A program made the position numbers and the translations under genes. The notes under the pieces were generated by a model, which was not told the origin of the DNA, searched no databases, and worked only from the letters and a program-made list of their open reading frames with translations. Shown piece after piece: positions 32,326-44,973 of a stretch of 64,000 bases of DNA. This stretch comes from Przewalskia tangutica (Eukaryota; Streptophyta; Magnoliopsida; Solanales; Solanaceae). The stretch spans positions 24,365,501-24,429,500 of the forward strand of contig CM056736.1 of assembly GCA_029844215.1 (NCBI GenBank), given 5' to 3'. How positions within the stretch are numbered: position 1 is the stretch's first letter; each line of letters starts with the position of its first letter.

Positions 32326-33945
32326 CACCAAATGGAAACTCGTGTCAAGCATGAAATCTTCAAAACCAAAGTCCAATTTAACTTGTCTGCCCAAATCATA
32401 TATCTAATTCCCAAGAACCCTATATTGGCTAAACAAAATCCTAATTGGAATGCGGCTATGTCTGAGGAATTCAATGCTTTAACTAAACAACATACATGAG
32501 ATCTAGTACCTAGACCTGAGGGGGTGAATGTGATTCATTGTCTATGGTTATTTCCTCACAAATTCAAAGACAGTGGAGATCTTGAGAGATATAAGACACG
32601 ACTTGTGGCTAATGGCACAAATCAGCATTAGGGCATTGATTGTGGTGAGACCTTCAGCCCGGTTGTCAAATCGGCTACCATTCGCACAGTTATGAGCATT
32701 GTCATGGGCAAACACTGGCCGATTCATCAGCTTGATGTGAAGAATGCATTTCTACATGGGGATTTGAGAGAAACAGTCTACATGCATCAACCGCCTGGGT
32801 TCACCCATCCAACAGTTCCTCACTATGTGTGTCGTTTCTGTAAGTCACTATATGTCCTGAAACAGGCCCCCGTGTGTGGTATGATCGCTTTGTCAGGTAT
32901 ATCTTGCATATTGTGTTTGTATGCAGCAAGAGTGATACATCTCTCTTCATTTCTCATCGAGGCAGTAGCACTGCTTACTTATTACTTTACGTGGATGTTA
33001 TTGTTTTTACTGCTTCCTCCAACGGGTTGAAAAATGAGATTATTACCTTGCTTAAATCCGATTGCAATGACTGATTTGGGAAAGCTGAGTTATTTTTTGG
33101 GGATATCAGTGACCAGGTCTGCCAACAACATGTTCTTGTGTCAGCGTAAGTATGCAGAGGAGATTGTGTACAGGGCTAAGATGACGAATTGCAAAGTTTC
33201 ACCTACTCCAGTTGATTCAAAATCTATGTTCAGTGCTATAGATGGTGCTCCAGTCTCCGATCCTACTATGTATAGGAGCCTTGCAGGTGCACTTTAGTGT
33301 CTCACATTTACAAGGCCAGACATTGCTTATGTTGTTCAGCATGTATGCTTATTCATGCATGCCCCCAGAGAGTCTCATTTCACTGATCTTAAGTGTATCA
33401 TCCGATACATTAAGGGCACACTTGATTATGATTTGCACCTATACCCCTCTGCACCAAACAGATTGCTCTTTTATACAGATGCAGATTGGGCAGGGTGTCC
33501 GGACACGCGACGCTCTACCTCCGGCTTTTGTGTATTTTTAGGGGATAATATGATTTCTTGGTCTGCCAAGCGACATGCTACCCTATCTCGTTCCAGTGCC
33601 GAGACTGAGTACAGAGGCGTTGCAAATGTGGTAGCTGAGATTTGTTGGCTCAAAAATTTACTGTTAGAACTTCAGTGTCCTTTGCGTCAGACATCTATTG
33701 TGTACTGTGATAACATCTCTGCCATCTATCTTTCTCATAATCCGGTTCAACATCAGCGAACCAAACACATTGAGATAGATCTACACTTCATTCAGTGAGA
33801 AAGTTGCGCTAGGCCATGTCAGAGTGTTACATGTTCCGTCATCCTATCAGTATGCAAATATATTTACCAAAGGACTTCCCAGACAGTTATTTCTTGACTT
33901 CAGATCCAGTCCTCCCGCTCTGACTGTGGGGGTGAGTAAACGTGT
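32326..33945 (+). pseudogene. Ale-1: Ty1/copia (Ale/Retrofit-type) RT and RNase H
   Basis: Plus-strand pol remnant. It starts at the linker before the RT (THQMETRVKHEIFK), then has NWNAAMSEEFNAL, KFKDSGDLERYKTRLVANG, IHQLDVKNAFLHGDLRETV, the palm with YVDVI where YVDD is expected (one catalytic Asp lost), LGKLSYFLGISVTR, and RNase H (YTDADWAGCPDTRRSTSGF, SSAETEYRGVA, YCDNISAIYL, HQRTKHIEID). Stops occur near 32498, 32630, 33071, 33296 and 33797. A purine-rich GTGGGGGTGAG at about 33928-33938 marks the 3' end. Gag, protease and integrase are absent. Confidence 0.88.
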
Positions 33946-34127
33946 ATAGGTTAATATAAGATCTTCATCCATAATTAGAATATTTGTGTAAATATATTTA
34001 TGGTAAATATAATTTAGGTGAGGAAGTATGTCGGGTTAATAGTTTTGGAAAAAGGAATACAACAGTTAATTAGTTTAAAAGAGACATGAAGTGAGTAATT
34101 AATTTATTTTTTAGGGTATTTCAGTTA
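33946..34127 (+). repeat. Ale-1 3' LTR piece, cut by Ale-2
   Basis: Non-coding A+T-rich DNA after the Ale-1 polypurine tract. It is interrupted at 34128 by Ale-2 with a GTTCC duplication and should continue at 38584. The outer end could not be placed. Confidence 0.5.
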
Positions 34128-34318
34128 GTTCCTGTTAAATATATTGTGCATATTGGATAGATTCCAGCAAGACCATCACGGACTGCCTTCCAGAATTGGG
34201 CCGTCACGGGCAGTAGCCCATCTCGGCTGTTGATGTATATTTTAGTATTTTATTTTATTAGTATTATACCTTAATTAGTAGTGTAATACTATCATAATTG
34301 TATAGTTAATCTCCTACA

Positions 34319-34467
34319 CATATGCTGATTGGGGTGGCTGTCCTGACACCAGACGGTCTACGTCTGACTATTGTATGTTTCTTGGTAATAACTTGGTCTC
34401 ATGGTCTGCAAAACGTCAATCTACGCTTTCACGTTCGAGTGCAGAGGTCGAGTATCGAGGGGTAGCC
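34319..34467 (+). pseudogene. Ale-2 RNase H, first half
   Basis: Reads YADWGGCPDTRRSTSDYC, then the FLGNNLVSWSAKRQSTLS block and AEVEYRGVA, where the solo LTR enters at a TAGCC site. The first catalytic Asp position is kept (ADWGG). The frame is open across this piece. Confidence 0.85.
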
Positions 34468-35667
34468 TGTTACACCCCGTAATTCCAAGGCATTAATAGG
34501 AGAACATACTCAAGGAACTAAGGTTTGAATATTGGAAGGATAGTATGATTACATTTTCCTCCGGAAATTTCGAAAAAAATGTGAAGACAAAAAATTATTA
34601 ACTCGGAGTTAGATTCCCTAATGTGGATTTATGGGCTTATTATTTGATTATGAAGTAATGGAATTGATAATATGAGGCCCGTCAAAATTTCACAATTTGG
34701 GGGGGTTCGAAAATTTAAGTTTGGCTAAGTGTTGGATTATTATTTTGTGAAGAGAATTATGGGCGAATAAGAGGGTGACATGTGTCCCTCCCCACTTGTG
34801 TAGCAAAGCTCTAATTATATATATGTATATGTACATGTATTGCAAGAATGACTAGAAAGGGGTATATTTTTCATCCAAGTGGACAAGTATGAAAGATATT
34901 TGTGAGATATTTTCATCAAGACAAGTGGACCACTTAGGTCCCCCTCCACTTGTAAGATTTCATCTATATATGAGAGGTGATAGCAAGACTTAAGACATTC
35001 ACAAATATCTCATCTTCCCAAAAGCTTTCTCTTCTCTCTTCTCTTAGCCTTGTATTTCGAGATTTTTCAAGCAAGAAGTGCAAGAACAAGAGTTGATTAT
35101 TCTCCTAGATTAAGCACTCTAACCAAGTTCTAAGCCAAATTAACTCTCCAAGGTGTAGTAACCATGGTGTGGCCGAGAGTTGCCTTAAAATTCCTAGGCT
35201 TGGAGATGAACTTTTTGGAAGTAAAACAAGAAGGGAAGATGGTTACAAGCTTGTAGTAGATTCATGTGTGTGATTGGAACTTGAAGAATAAGGAGCTAAG
35301 ACTAAACTATGGACCGACTTTAAGTGGATTATTTTGGGCATATTTAAGATAAGAATTATTCCTCCTCTTGAAGTAATTGGATATTACATGTTGTAGTAAT
35401 TAACGGATGAACTTGTGATTAAAAAGAATGGAGAATAAGAAGTACATGTCACAATCTTGGCATGTTAGCCGATTGTGGACAGTTTTGGCGTGGTCGAATT
35501 CATTGGTTATGGTGGTTGTTAACATCACCTATTACATGTTAAAACATGAAGGAATCTTGTTGTTAACAAGTTGATATAACTTATATAAAATTATTGGAAT
35601 ATAAGTGGATTATAAGAAGTCATGGAAAACAGTTTTGGTTATAGTAGTTGGCGGAGAATACTATAAA

Positions 35668-35765
35668 ACTGTATTAATGGACTGTATTAGTGGACTGTAC
35701 TAATGGACTGTATTAGTGGACTGTACTAATGGACTGTATTAGTGGACTATTTTAGCAGACTATTT
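35668..35765. repeat. 13-bp minisatellite
   Basis: Alternating units GGACTGTATTAGT and GGACTGTACTAAT, about seven copies, with a higher-order period of 26 bp. Confidence 0.9.
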
Positions 35766-36189
35766 TACGTAATTAAGGGACTGTTTTTACGTGAGAAATA
35801 GGTGTGTGAATCACCTTGGTTGCTGTTTTATTGTGCCCTTAATTGATGCTTTGGTTATTGATGAAATTGGCCTTCTTGAAAGGTGGAAAAATACGTATAA
35901 ACGGGGGAAGTGCTGCTCAAATTTTTATAAAGAAAGGAGATTCATTGAGTGGTATAAGTGTATACTAATATCATGAAGTTGATAGAAGTGCTATTATCAT
36001 TATAGGTTGAAGTACTACTTGTGGCGTATTCTACTTAGCGTGTGGATTAGCCGAAGAGGTATGTGAACTCTTCCTATCTTCTTTGAGCATGAACCTTATA
36101 AAATGATACTTGATATGATAAGTGTCTTGAATTTCCAAATGAGGATTTTAAATGAATTCGGATTTCATTGTGGTGTTTGTTTGATTTGG

Positions 36190-36350
36190 AAAGAATAGGT
36201 TACTTGATTTTAAAGGTGTGAGTGCCTTGATTTTAAAAGAGTAAGTTACTTGAGTTTAAAAGTATATTTGTCTTGACTTTAAAAGTATAAGTCACTTGGT
36301 TTAAAAAGTGTAAGTTACTTGATTTAAAAGTGAAAGTGCCTTGATGCTAC
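36190..36350. repeat. Degenerate tandem repeat of about 27-30 bp
   Basis: Repeats of the type TTACTTGATTTTAAAAGTGT, five or six units, each with a TTAAAA core and a CTTG word. Confidence 0.75.
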
Positions 36351-36413
36351 AAGTGCTAGTGTATTGGGGTTTATAAATGAAAAGGGTGTGCGTCTGACGT
36401 ACATAGTTCTATC

Positions 36414-36625
36414 TGGTTATTTTAAAATGGAAGGCATGATAATTGTCTTGGTTATTTTAAAAGGAAGACATGGTATTGTCTTGGTTATTTTAAAATGGAA
36501 GGCATGGTAATGGTCTTGGTTATTTTAAAAGGAAGGCATATTATTGTCTTGGTTATTTTAAAATGGAAGGCATGGTAATTGTCTTGGTTATTTTAAAAGG
36601 AAGGCATGGTATTGTCTTGGTTGTC
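36414..36625. repeat. Tandem repeat of about 36-39 bp, six copies
   Basis: Unit pattern TTGGTTATTTTAAAA, then GGAAGGCATGGTA, then TTGTC. Long units (with an extra T before GG and an extra A) alternate with short ones, so the true period is a pair of about 75 bp. Confidence 0.9.
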
Positions 36626-36685
36626 TAAAATGATGGTTGTTCATTTTATTGTAATGAGGGTCAAAGATTATTTAACTTGCAGAGT

Positions 36686-36847
36686 GTATGTGGGTTAGAG
36701 TCTCATGACATTATATTATTCTCCCGGTGACATTATATATATATATGTATGTGGGTTAAAGTCTCATGACATTATATCATTCTTCCGGCGACATTATATA
36801 TGTATGTGGGTTAGAGTCCCATGACATTATATCATTCTCCCGACGAC

Positions 36848-36899
<52 letters not shown>

Positions 36900-37155
36900 G
36901 GTTAGAGTCTCATGACATTATATCATTCTCCCGACGACATTACATATGTATGTGGGTTAGAGTCCTATGACATTATATTATTTCTGGCGACATTATATAT
37001 AGATGTATGTGGGTTAGAGTCCCATGACACTATATTATTCCATGGACTAGCTCTCCATGATTTGGGTTCAAATCTCATGTCACCATATATACATATGTGG
37101 ATTTGAGTCCCATGATGCTATATACATACATATGCGGGTTCGAGTCCCGTGATAG
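36686..37155. repeat. Tandem repeat of about 60-70 bp with embedded TA microsatellite
   Basis: Six or more units of GTGGGTTAGAGTCTCATGAC, then ATTATATCATTCTCCCG and GACATTATATA. The third unit ends in an expanded TA run at 36850-36896. The last units (after about 37020) are degenerate. Confidence 0.88.
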
Positions 37156-37955
37156 TATATTCTAAAGGTAAGAGTCCCTGGTTTTGACATGACTTGCATA
37201 TTTTGAAATGGTAATGATTTCATATTTGAAAGGGGTACGATTGATTTCATATTTTGAAATGGTATTTATTTCATAAATTGAAATGACATGGTGGATCTTA
37301 CTTTTAAAAATGCATATTTTTAAAAGGCTCTGTTGACTCTCATTTGTTTATATAAAGTACAGTAGTACAGTGGTACAATGATACAAGGTACAATTGACTT
37401 TTATTTTATATGGCATAGTTGGAGCTGGTAAGGTTTTTACTTGTCTCTGTCATCTTTTGGCCAGTTATGGTTTATTAACTGTACTTTATGTTTACATACT
37501 TAGTACTTATTAGACCGACTTCGGGGCTGCGTTTCATGTCGCAGGTTTAGGTACGCAGTTTGGTGATCCTCGCTCTTAGGATCTCTACTCAGTTTTGGGA
37601 AAAACTCCATTATTTCGGAGGCTTGTCATGTTGGTACGAACCCTGGTATTGTAGGCTTATATACATTCAGGGGTAGGGCGGGGCCCTGTCCCGTCGTAGT
37701 TTGTTGTTCAAACTCTTAGAGGTCTGTATTCATACGCTGATTTGGACTTCAGGAGTTGTGTATATTGTTGGCGGTTGTACTCGTGTGTTGTAGGGATGTT
37801 CCCGTTTATATATATAGCGGCAGCCTCACCGGCTTGCCTTGTTGTTACATATACAGTTTTCATTTATTATTTGTCCTATGTCTTGTGAGGGAATAAGAGG
37901 GGGTGCCCAGGTGGGGCACCAGTCGCGGGACCGGAGTTCGGGTCGTGACATAGCC

Positions 37956-38283
37956 AATGTGGTTTCTGAGTCAGATTGGTTACAAAATATTCTTTTAGAA
38001 CTTCATTGTCATATTCAGAAAGTTATCTTGGTGTATTGTGATAATATAAGTGTCATCTACCTTTTCGGTAATCCAGTTCAGCACCAGCGCACTAAACACA
38101 TAGAAATGGACATTCACTTTGTTCAAGAAAAGGTAACTAAAGGACAAGTACACGTCTGTCATGTCTCTTCCAGCTATCAAATTGCAGACATCTTTACAAA
38201 GAGTCTTCCCTCGGTCCTTTTTGAAGATTTTAGAGACAGTTTCAACATACGAAGATTGTCCGCTATGACTGCGGGTGTGTGTT
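37956..38283 (+). pseudogene. Ale-2 RNase H, second half
   Basis: Continues after the solo LTR with NVVSESDWLQNILLELHC, YCDNISVIYL, QHQRTKHIEMDIHFVQEK and ADIFTKSLP, ending in TAA at the start of the 3' LTR. The catalytic YCDN Asp is present. It is open from 37956 to the stop, so this copy decayed by insertion rather than by many point changes. Confidence 0.88.
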
Positions 38284-38578
38284 AAATATACACACAATAT
38301 ATAAAGTATATTGGATAGATTCCAGCAAGGCCCATCACGGACTGCCTTCCAGAATTGGGCCAACACGGGAAGTAGCCCATCTCGACTGTTGGTGTATATT
38401 TTGATATATTATTGTATTAGTCTTATACCTTAATTAGTAGTGTAATATTATCATAATTGTATAGTTAGTCTTCAAATAAAATAGAGATTTAGATATAGAA
38501 TAGAAAAATAATTTTCCTATATAACTTGTATATATATGTCTTTCATTAATAAGAATAATCAACAAATTAATTCTATTC
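38281..38578 (+). repeat. Ale-2 3' LTR
   Basis: 298 bp, starting TGTTAAATATACAC right at the RNase H stop codon. The end aligns with the Ale-3 LTRs (CATTAATAAGAATAA landmark) and directly abuts the GTTCC duplication. The terminal CA has changed to TC. Confidence 0.78.
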
Positions 38579-38631
38579 GTTCCTATTAATAAGTAGGCCT
38601 TTCCTAATTCCACTAACTCTACAGGGCAGAC

Positions 38632-39540
38632 TAGGGGTGTACAAAACAGGACGGGATCGGAAAATCAGACCGGAACCGGACCGAAATGGACCGGACCGGT
38701 GGATTCCGGTCCGGTCCCCGGTCCGTCAAAATGGTGGATTCTGGTTTTCCGATCCGGTCCGGGTAAAAATCAGAATTTTCCGGTCCGGACCGGAATGGAC
38801 CGGATTTTTTTTTTTAAATTGAATTTTCAATATTGAAATTGACATTGACGGACACATTACCATGAAATTTGAACGTTGAAATCTATTGTATATCGCGAGA
38901 TATTTAGCTTTGAAAATAGAAAAAAACGTAACAATTTAGGGGAAAATTCAAATTGAGCGGGGAAAAAGACGTTTTTCAGAAAATTGGCCTGGTCGCGGTT
39001 TGACCACCCCCGTATAGAAAAAATACGCGAAATAAAAAAAAAGGTGAAACGGACGTCCGAGCGCAAAGTTATGATCATATAAAGTTTGATCAATTTACAA
39101 CTACTTTACTTTCTTCTCTCCCTACCTATAATTTATGTCGATGCTTCAGGAATTTCCAAATTCCAAATAGAAAATATAAAATATAAATGTCGTGTGTAAC
39201 TTTAATTAATGAGTAGTTCAGTAATTCGTATACGAACCAAGTACATTTGGTGGTTTTCTTTAAGTTAGTCATATTAATGAAATAAAGTATATTGAAGGAT
39301 AAGGAAAAAAACAAACATATTTAATGAGATTGATAAACGAACACATTGTTAAAAATTTATAATTTATAAATTGCATTTAACAAAAAAAAAAAAACCGATC
39401 CAACCGATCCATAACTGGGACCGGATCCGGTCCAGACCGGGACCGGACCGGAATATTCCGGTCCGATCCTCAATCCGGAAAATTTCTGGATTTCGGTTCC
39501 GATCCGGTACGATCCAGTTCTGGACCGGTGAACACCACTA
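38632..39540. mobile_element. Non-autonomous hAT element with 8-bp target duplication
   Basis: A perfect 8-bp duplication GGGCAGAC (38624-38631 and 39541-39548) flanks 909 bp. The left end is TAGGGGTGTACA and the right end, reversed, is TAGTGGTGTTCA (10 of 12 matching). Both subterminal regions (38640-38810 and 39395-39530) are packed with CCGGTCCGG-type words in opposite orientation and could pair. The middle is A+T-rich and carries no transposase. TIR form and 8-bp duplication place it in hAT. Confidence 0.9.
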
Positions 39541-39548
39541 GGGCAGAC

Positions 39549-40344
39549 AGTAAGCATGATATATTTATATCTAAAATAAACCTCATAGTTGTAATATGCT
39601 ATTTTTATATAGGGTTGTTAGGTTACGTTGAGCATGTTTAACAAGTAGACGGTTGTCACGTGGGAAACATCAGTGTGTCATTCTGACCTTTGAACCGACA
39701 TTCATCAATCAAATGTCAAACTGTATACTTTATTAGCAGCCAAAAATAAAGACAGGTGGGGGAGCCATAGAGAGTGAGGAATTATAAATTTAGCTAGGAA
39801 TGCATGCAGCATTCACAATTAATACCAGGAAAGTAGAGCTTTTCGGTACTAGTTTTGGTTGATCAAAATTTTTGAAAAATATTTTCTTTAGTAAAATAAA
39901 CTTCGTAAAAATAAGATAAATGACTCTCCTGATAGAAATAAAAAAAATAACATTAATTGTGTCCTGCCTAATCTCTAACACACCTTATCTTTACATTACC
40001 CTGTAGCCCCTATCTTCACCAATCCACACCCTTACCCTCGCCCCCACCTCTCATAGTATTTGTCCAACTTATATACAAATATTTATAATAATATTTTTTA
40101 CTTACGAATCGAATACAAACACATTTATTTTCCTAAAAAATATTATTCAAGAAAATATTTTTCAATCCTTATAAGTACCGAACACATGATACTGGCTTGT
40201 TTAGGAAAGGTTATAACTAAGATATGCTCTTGAATTTATCAGTCCAAAATGGTTCGTGGTTTGACGAGTTGTAAGAAGATCACATGATCATTATTAATTT
40301 GATGTTGTTTGGCTTAACTAATAAAAAGTAGTTGATAAATATCA
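39549..40344. other. Non-coding spacer
   Basis: A+T-rich DNA between the hAT element and the CACTA element. The first part may be the outer end of Ale-1. A C-rich patch occurs at about 39999-40060. No gene or RNA was recognised. Confidence 0.5.
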
Positions 40345-40699
40345 AATCACTATAACAGATTTCGTAACGCTACTTAGATAGCGCTTTTAAAAAGCGTTAT
40401 TCAAGTAACAACTTGCATAGCGCTTTTTTAAATTTTCAAATTTTAAAAAAAAAAACTAACAAAAAATACTTGCATAGCGCTTTTCGGAAATTTTAACCGA
40501 AGCACTATGCAAGTTACTCCTTGCATAACGCTTATTTAAAGCGCTATTAAAATTTACGTTACCTAAGTAATTTATTAATATAATAATATAAATATTACCA
40601 CTTAAATAGCGCTTGTGGAAGCGCTATTGAAGTAAATGTTACCATTAAGCGCTCTTTAAGATAGAAATATCCCCCAAGTCCAATACTAATTTCAAGCTC

Positions 40700-41580
40700 A
40701 AGATAGAAATATTAAAAATGCTCTCTTTTCAGGCGAAATTCGGCCGTGAACAGTGATTTCAGCGGCAGAATCACTGTTCCGGCGACGTCCTTTTCCCATC
40801 GGAGAAGAATCATACACCATTTGATTCGTCTTCACCTCATCTTTCCATCCATACTAACCACATTATTCGATTCAACCCATAACCCATTCGATTTTAGCCT
40901 CAAACTTTCGGATCGAAAACTGCCACTTCGGTGATTCTCAAATTTCGGCGAGCTAAGGTTGAATCGACAGGAGTGGGTCATACCATTGTGATCACCATCG
41001 TCTCCCCATCATTTCTATACTAACTCCGTTCGTCGAATCGTTCCTTACAGCCGCGACGTTCAGATCGAAAACGCGGAAACCCTAGCAGTCGCCTTTCAAT
41101 TTTTCGGCCACCTGAGGTTCAATTGACAGTCCTGAGTAGTACCACTAGCTTCGTCGAACCCACGCCAATATTTTGCACCCACTATCAACCCTCAATTCAT
41201 CCCCAATCGTCCGGTCAACTAAATTGGCCACCGCTGCAGTAATGGCTGCGGCCATCGGCGACCTCGACGAGGTTGCTCGACCCATTTCGGTGATTTTCCT
41301 ACCTCATTCATCCTAACGAACATTTCACTGCTCAAAATAAGCATTCTCAAAACTTCACTTTCTGAAATACCCATTGATTTCAGAGCTTCATTCAATCACA
41401 CAACCAAACCTCCGAAGTGAATCGACGTTCTAAACGCGCCTCAGTTCGCAGTCATGGAGATGTTGTTGTTCCCCTACCAGTATGCGATCAATGTTTCTAA
41501 CTCCCGTTGTTTCATCATTGCTACTGTGTCGAACTCATCGATGCGATTCGATCAGGTTGTCTCTATCCTTTTGTTTTAAA
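40700..41580 (+). other. Genic-looking cargo in the CACTA element
   Basis: This stretch is less A+T-rich than its surroundings and looks like exon DNA. It has a frame from 40746 (62 codons), a start-like CAGTAATGGCTGCGGCC at about 41239, and another at about 41455 (GTCATGGAGATGTTG). Plausible donor sites follow (TCAGGTTGTC near 41552), and a T-rich tract before TTTTGCAG near 46284 resembles an acceptor. I cannot assign a gene. It is best seen as a captured 5' exon or leader, or as the element's own non-coding 5' region. Confidence 0.35.
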
Positions 41581-42324
41581 TTTGTGCACCTTGCCCTATT
41601 TCGTGTACCATTTATTTGAACCTCGCCGGCTGTTGTTGGTTTGCTGTTATTATTTGCTTCGTCTGCTCCATTAAACTATAGCCAGTGCAAATGGAATATA
41701 TTTTAATCTATATTGCGTATTGGTGAACTCTACATATTTGTCAATCGATAATTAATTAAGATTATCTGAAACATGTCTATATTGATTACTCTTGTAACCT
41801 CCATGTGTTTTAGTCTCTTTATATAAAATAGGTTTTAATCTCCTTAAAAATGAAATTTACAGCTTGTTGTTTTCCCTTTTTGTGTGTTTAAACCACTATC
41901 CAACCTTTGGTAACCAACTGGGTGGTGTTTTTTTTTAAATCACAAGCTGAATTATATATACTTCTCCTAATAAATAGTTAGTGGGAAGTAAACATGGAAT
42001 AACAGGTCTAATCCCATATTTTCAAACTAAACCGACACGTTCCCCTGAAGTAACAACAACTAAAATTCAAGGGATTATGTGTGTACATTTATATGCCTGT
42101 ATCCAAAAAGATACAAATCTTTTACTTGTTTTCTAAAACATCACTATAGTATTTTAAATAACTTAAGACCGACCTCCAATCAATGTTACTAAGATCAAGG
42201 ATATATGATTTACAATGTCGTGTTATCATCCCAATAAAGTAACAAACATTTTAATCCTAAAATAAAATCTTCACATTCTCGTCTCATAAGATGGCTAATA
42301 TATGTTACTTTTAAGCTAACTACA

Positions 42325-42976
42325 TGTCACGACCCGACCCGACGGGCCGCGACTCGATGCCTACTTGGGCACCCTTATACCCACCTGTCACATAATTACA
42401 CGGATACCAAGGATAATGTAGTAAACTGTAAATCATATCAAAATAGGCAAGCTAGCAAGGCTGCCACTATATACGGGAACATCCGAAAACTGGTACAACA
42501 GTACAACTGGCCAAACCCATATACAATATACACAAGTCCAAAACACATCTACCACCCACAACTGTCTACAGACCTCTAAGAGTACTATAATGAAATATTA
42601 CGGGACAGGGCTCCGTCGTGCCCCTAAATATGCATAAGTAAAAAATAAGGCCTTGTACCAAAATAACTAACTCCAGAACAATGGAGCTCCCAAAGGAAAT
42701 AACTGAGCAGGAATCCTAAGCCGGAGGGTCACCGAACTGAATATATGTACCTGCGGGCATGAACGCAGCCCCCCGAGGAAAGGGGGTTAGTACGAAATAA
42801 TGTACTGAGTATGTAAAATATGAAGTACTGTAAGGAAGATCATAACTGGCCAAAAGATAACATGAGACAAGTATAATAATCAAATTATCATTTCAACTGT
42901 GTCATATACAAATGAGAGTCAACTGTGCCTTATAAAAATGAGAGTCATATCAAAATCATGGATGCCTATCCATATA

Positions 42977-43055
<79 letters not shown>

Positions 43056-44973
43056 TATCATGGGTACTTGTACCCACATCATGGATACATGTCTATGAAA
43101 TCATCATATACTGTCATGGATATCTGTACCCGCATCATATATATATAAACATTGTCGGCCCTCTAGTGAGGGACTCGGTGAACAAATGCAAGGATCTGCG
43201 CACGAACATTGCCGACCCTCTAGTGAGGGACTCGGTGAGGTGGAATAATAACATTTTGCACGAATAGCTATCATGAGCAACCATATGCAATTTAAATCAT
43301 CATTTGACTCTCAATGTAACAAATAGAATAACTATTACTTTTAGAAAATCAAGTCACTATCATATCATGTATCATTAAGAATTAGGATTCAATAGAATTA
43401 TGTACGCCCGTCGTACACTCATTTATATAAATCATGCCAAAAGAAAGAAAGGATATTTCACATACCTTATTGACGAACTAACCAACTCAATAATCTAAAT
43501 TCGCTTTGACTAGCACTTCAACCTATAATAATAGTAACATGTCCATTAACCTTATGATTACTAACATATGTTATAATCGAACGATAATTTGCTTTCTTTT
43601 CTATAAAAACTTGGGCAGCACTTCCCCTATTTATGTGCACATCCTCAACTTACAAACAGAGTCAACAATACCAAATAACAAGATGCAATTTAAAGATACA
43701 ACCAAAACAATCTCAAATACTTCATATACGTCATCATAATACATTTCTTCTCTTTACGTTCATGGAAGACAACAACTACAACAACCAAGGTGATTAATAC
43801 ACCAATTTCTCACGTCAATCTAACTCATCTAATCATGTTAAAACAGCCCTCAAAACAACCCATACTTCAACAACAATAAAAGTGCAAAGTAACACCTTTC
43901 TATACCTTAATTCTTTTAGGACATATATCCACAATTATAACAACGTAAATGTAGGTTCATAACTGAAATTTCCAGCATAAAAACTCGATGATAACATCCC
44001 TAATACATCACAACAATGTCCAACAATTTCATACAAGTCTCGGCCAACATCCACAAAACTAACTCTTTTCTTAATTCCTTAGAATCCAATTCATGTTTCA
44101 ACACTTTCATATAACTAATTACAACTTTAACTATCAAGATTTCTTTTCAATTTGACGATAATAATAATAACAACAATCAAATTCAAGGTGTACAAAACAG
44201 TCCAAAATCGGTTCATTTACCCAAAACATTCACATGCATTGTCTCATTTCCAATTTCTCTTTATCATGAGTTTATTCCTTAATCACAACATCATTAAATC
44301 TTTCAAATACTCTATAAAAAGAAGAGTTCTTACCTTAATTTTTAAGCCAAAACAGTCCCTAACTTTCGGTCCAATGCCCAAGCTTTCTTCACCATTTTTA
44401 TCATTTCTTCAACTCCAAAATGACATGCATGTGTTCTATAAGTTTAAATACATCTTTCTTGCATGGTTTTCTTCCAAATTTCTTATCTAAAATCTGGAAT
44501 TTCTTGGGCTAAAATTCGGCCAGCAGTACCGCTTTTCACTACTGTTTTTGGTGCAATCCTTGGCTTCTAATTTGTAGAAGAACTAACCTAGGAAGGAGGA
44601 ATAAAAATCTTCAATTTTTGCTAAGGAATGGGGTGTGTTTCGGCTAGGGGAGAGAAGATAGGAGGTGAGGGAGTATTTTTTTGAAATGAAATGAAATGGA
44701 ATGGGAGATGAAAGGTTAATAAGTGTGAAGGGCATAATTGTCCACTTAAATTTTAAGCCCACACTTAGTTAAAAATCTGAATTTTTTTAAATGGACTTAT
44801 ATTCTCAATGTCACAATTCTTATAATGCGACACTAGGCCATAACGGGAATATACAACTATCATTACTAATTTCCGGATTAGCATATGTAAGTATACTTTT
44901 TTTATCCAATATTCGAATCTTATTTTCTTAATTACGTTCTCTAATTATCGCCTTAAAATTACGAGGTGTAACA
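42325..44973 (-). mobile_element. Solo LTR, chromovirus type, minus strand (2,649 bp)
   Basis: The plus strand starts TGTCACGACCCGACCC and ends ACGAGGTGTAACA, with a perfect CTACA duplication (42320-42324 and 44974-44978). On the minus strand its ends match the solo LTR at 34468-37950. It contains a 75-bp TA microsatellite, a duplicated CCCTCTAGTGAGGGACTCGG block at about 43158 and 43216, and no second LTR or pol. Small frames (43506-43739, 44152-44490) lack motifs and are not called. Confidence 0.9.
42980..43054. repeat. (TA)n microsatellite, about 75 bp
   Basis: An uninterrupted run within the solo LTR, at a position comparable with the TA-rich tracts of the related LTR at 36720-36896. Confidence 0.95.

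Larger units (their letters stand above)
34468..37950 (+). mobile_element. Solo LTR of a chromovirus-type element (3,483 bp)
   Basis: Starts TGTTACACCCCGTAATTCC and ends GTTCGGGTCGTGACA, with a perfect TAGCC target duplication (34463-34467 and 37951-37955) that interrupts the Ale-2 RNase H. Both ends match the minus-strand solo LTR at 42325-44973. There is no interior or second LTR. Its length is inflated by four tandem-repeat blocks (35668-37155). A typical LTR 3' part with GTTTCATGTCGCAGG and TACTCAG words lies at about 37500-37600. No gene was accepted. Confidence 0.9.
34133..38578 (+). mobile_element. Ale-2: internally deleted copia element holding a solo LTR
   Basis: Target duplication GTTCC at 34128-34132 and 38579-38583. 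The left LTR (34133 to about 34318) starts TGTTAAATATATTG and is cut short. It runs directly into the RNase H at 34319, so gag, protease, integrase and RT are gone. The 3' LTR (38281-38578) starts TGTTAAATATACAC and shares GATAGATTCCAGCAAG and ACGGACTGCCTTCCAGAATT with the left one. A 3.5-kb solo LTR splits the RNase H. Confidence 0.8.

Noticed and set aside
38637..39557. Short ORFs in the CCGG-rich stretches
   Set aside because: They are products of the subterminal repeats of the hAT element.
43506..44490. Small plus-strand ORFs of 77 and 112 codons
   Set aside because: They lie antisense within the solo LTR 42325-44973 and have no recognised motif.
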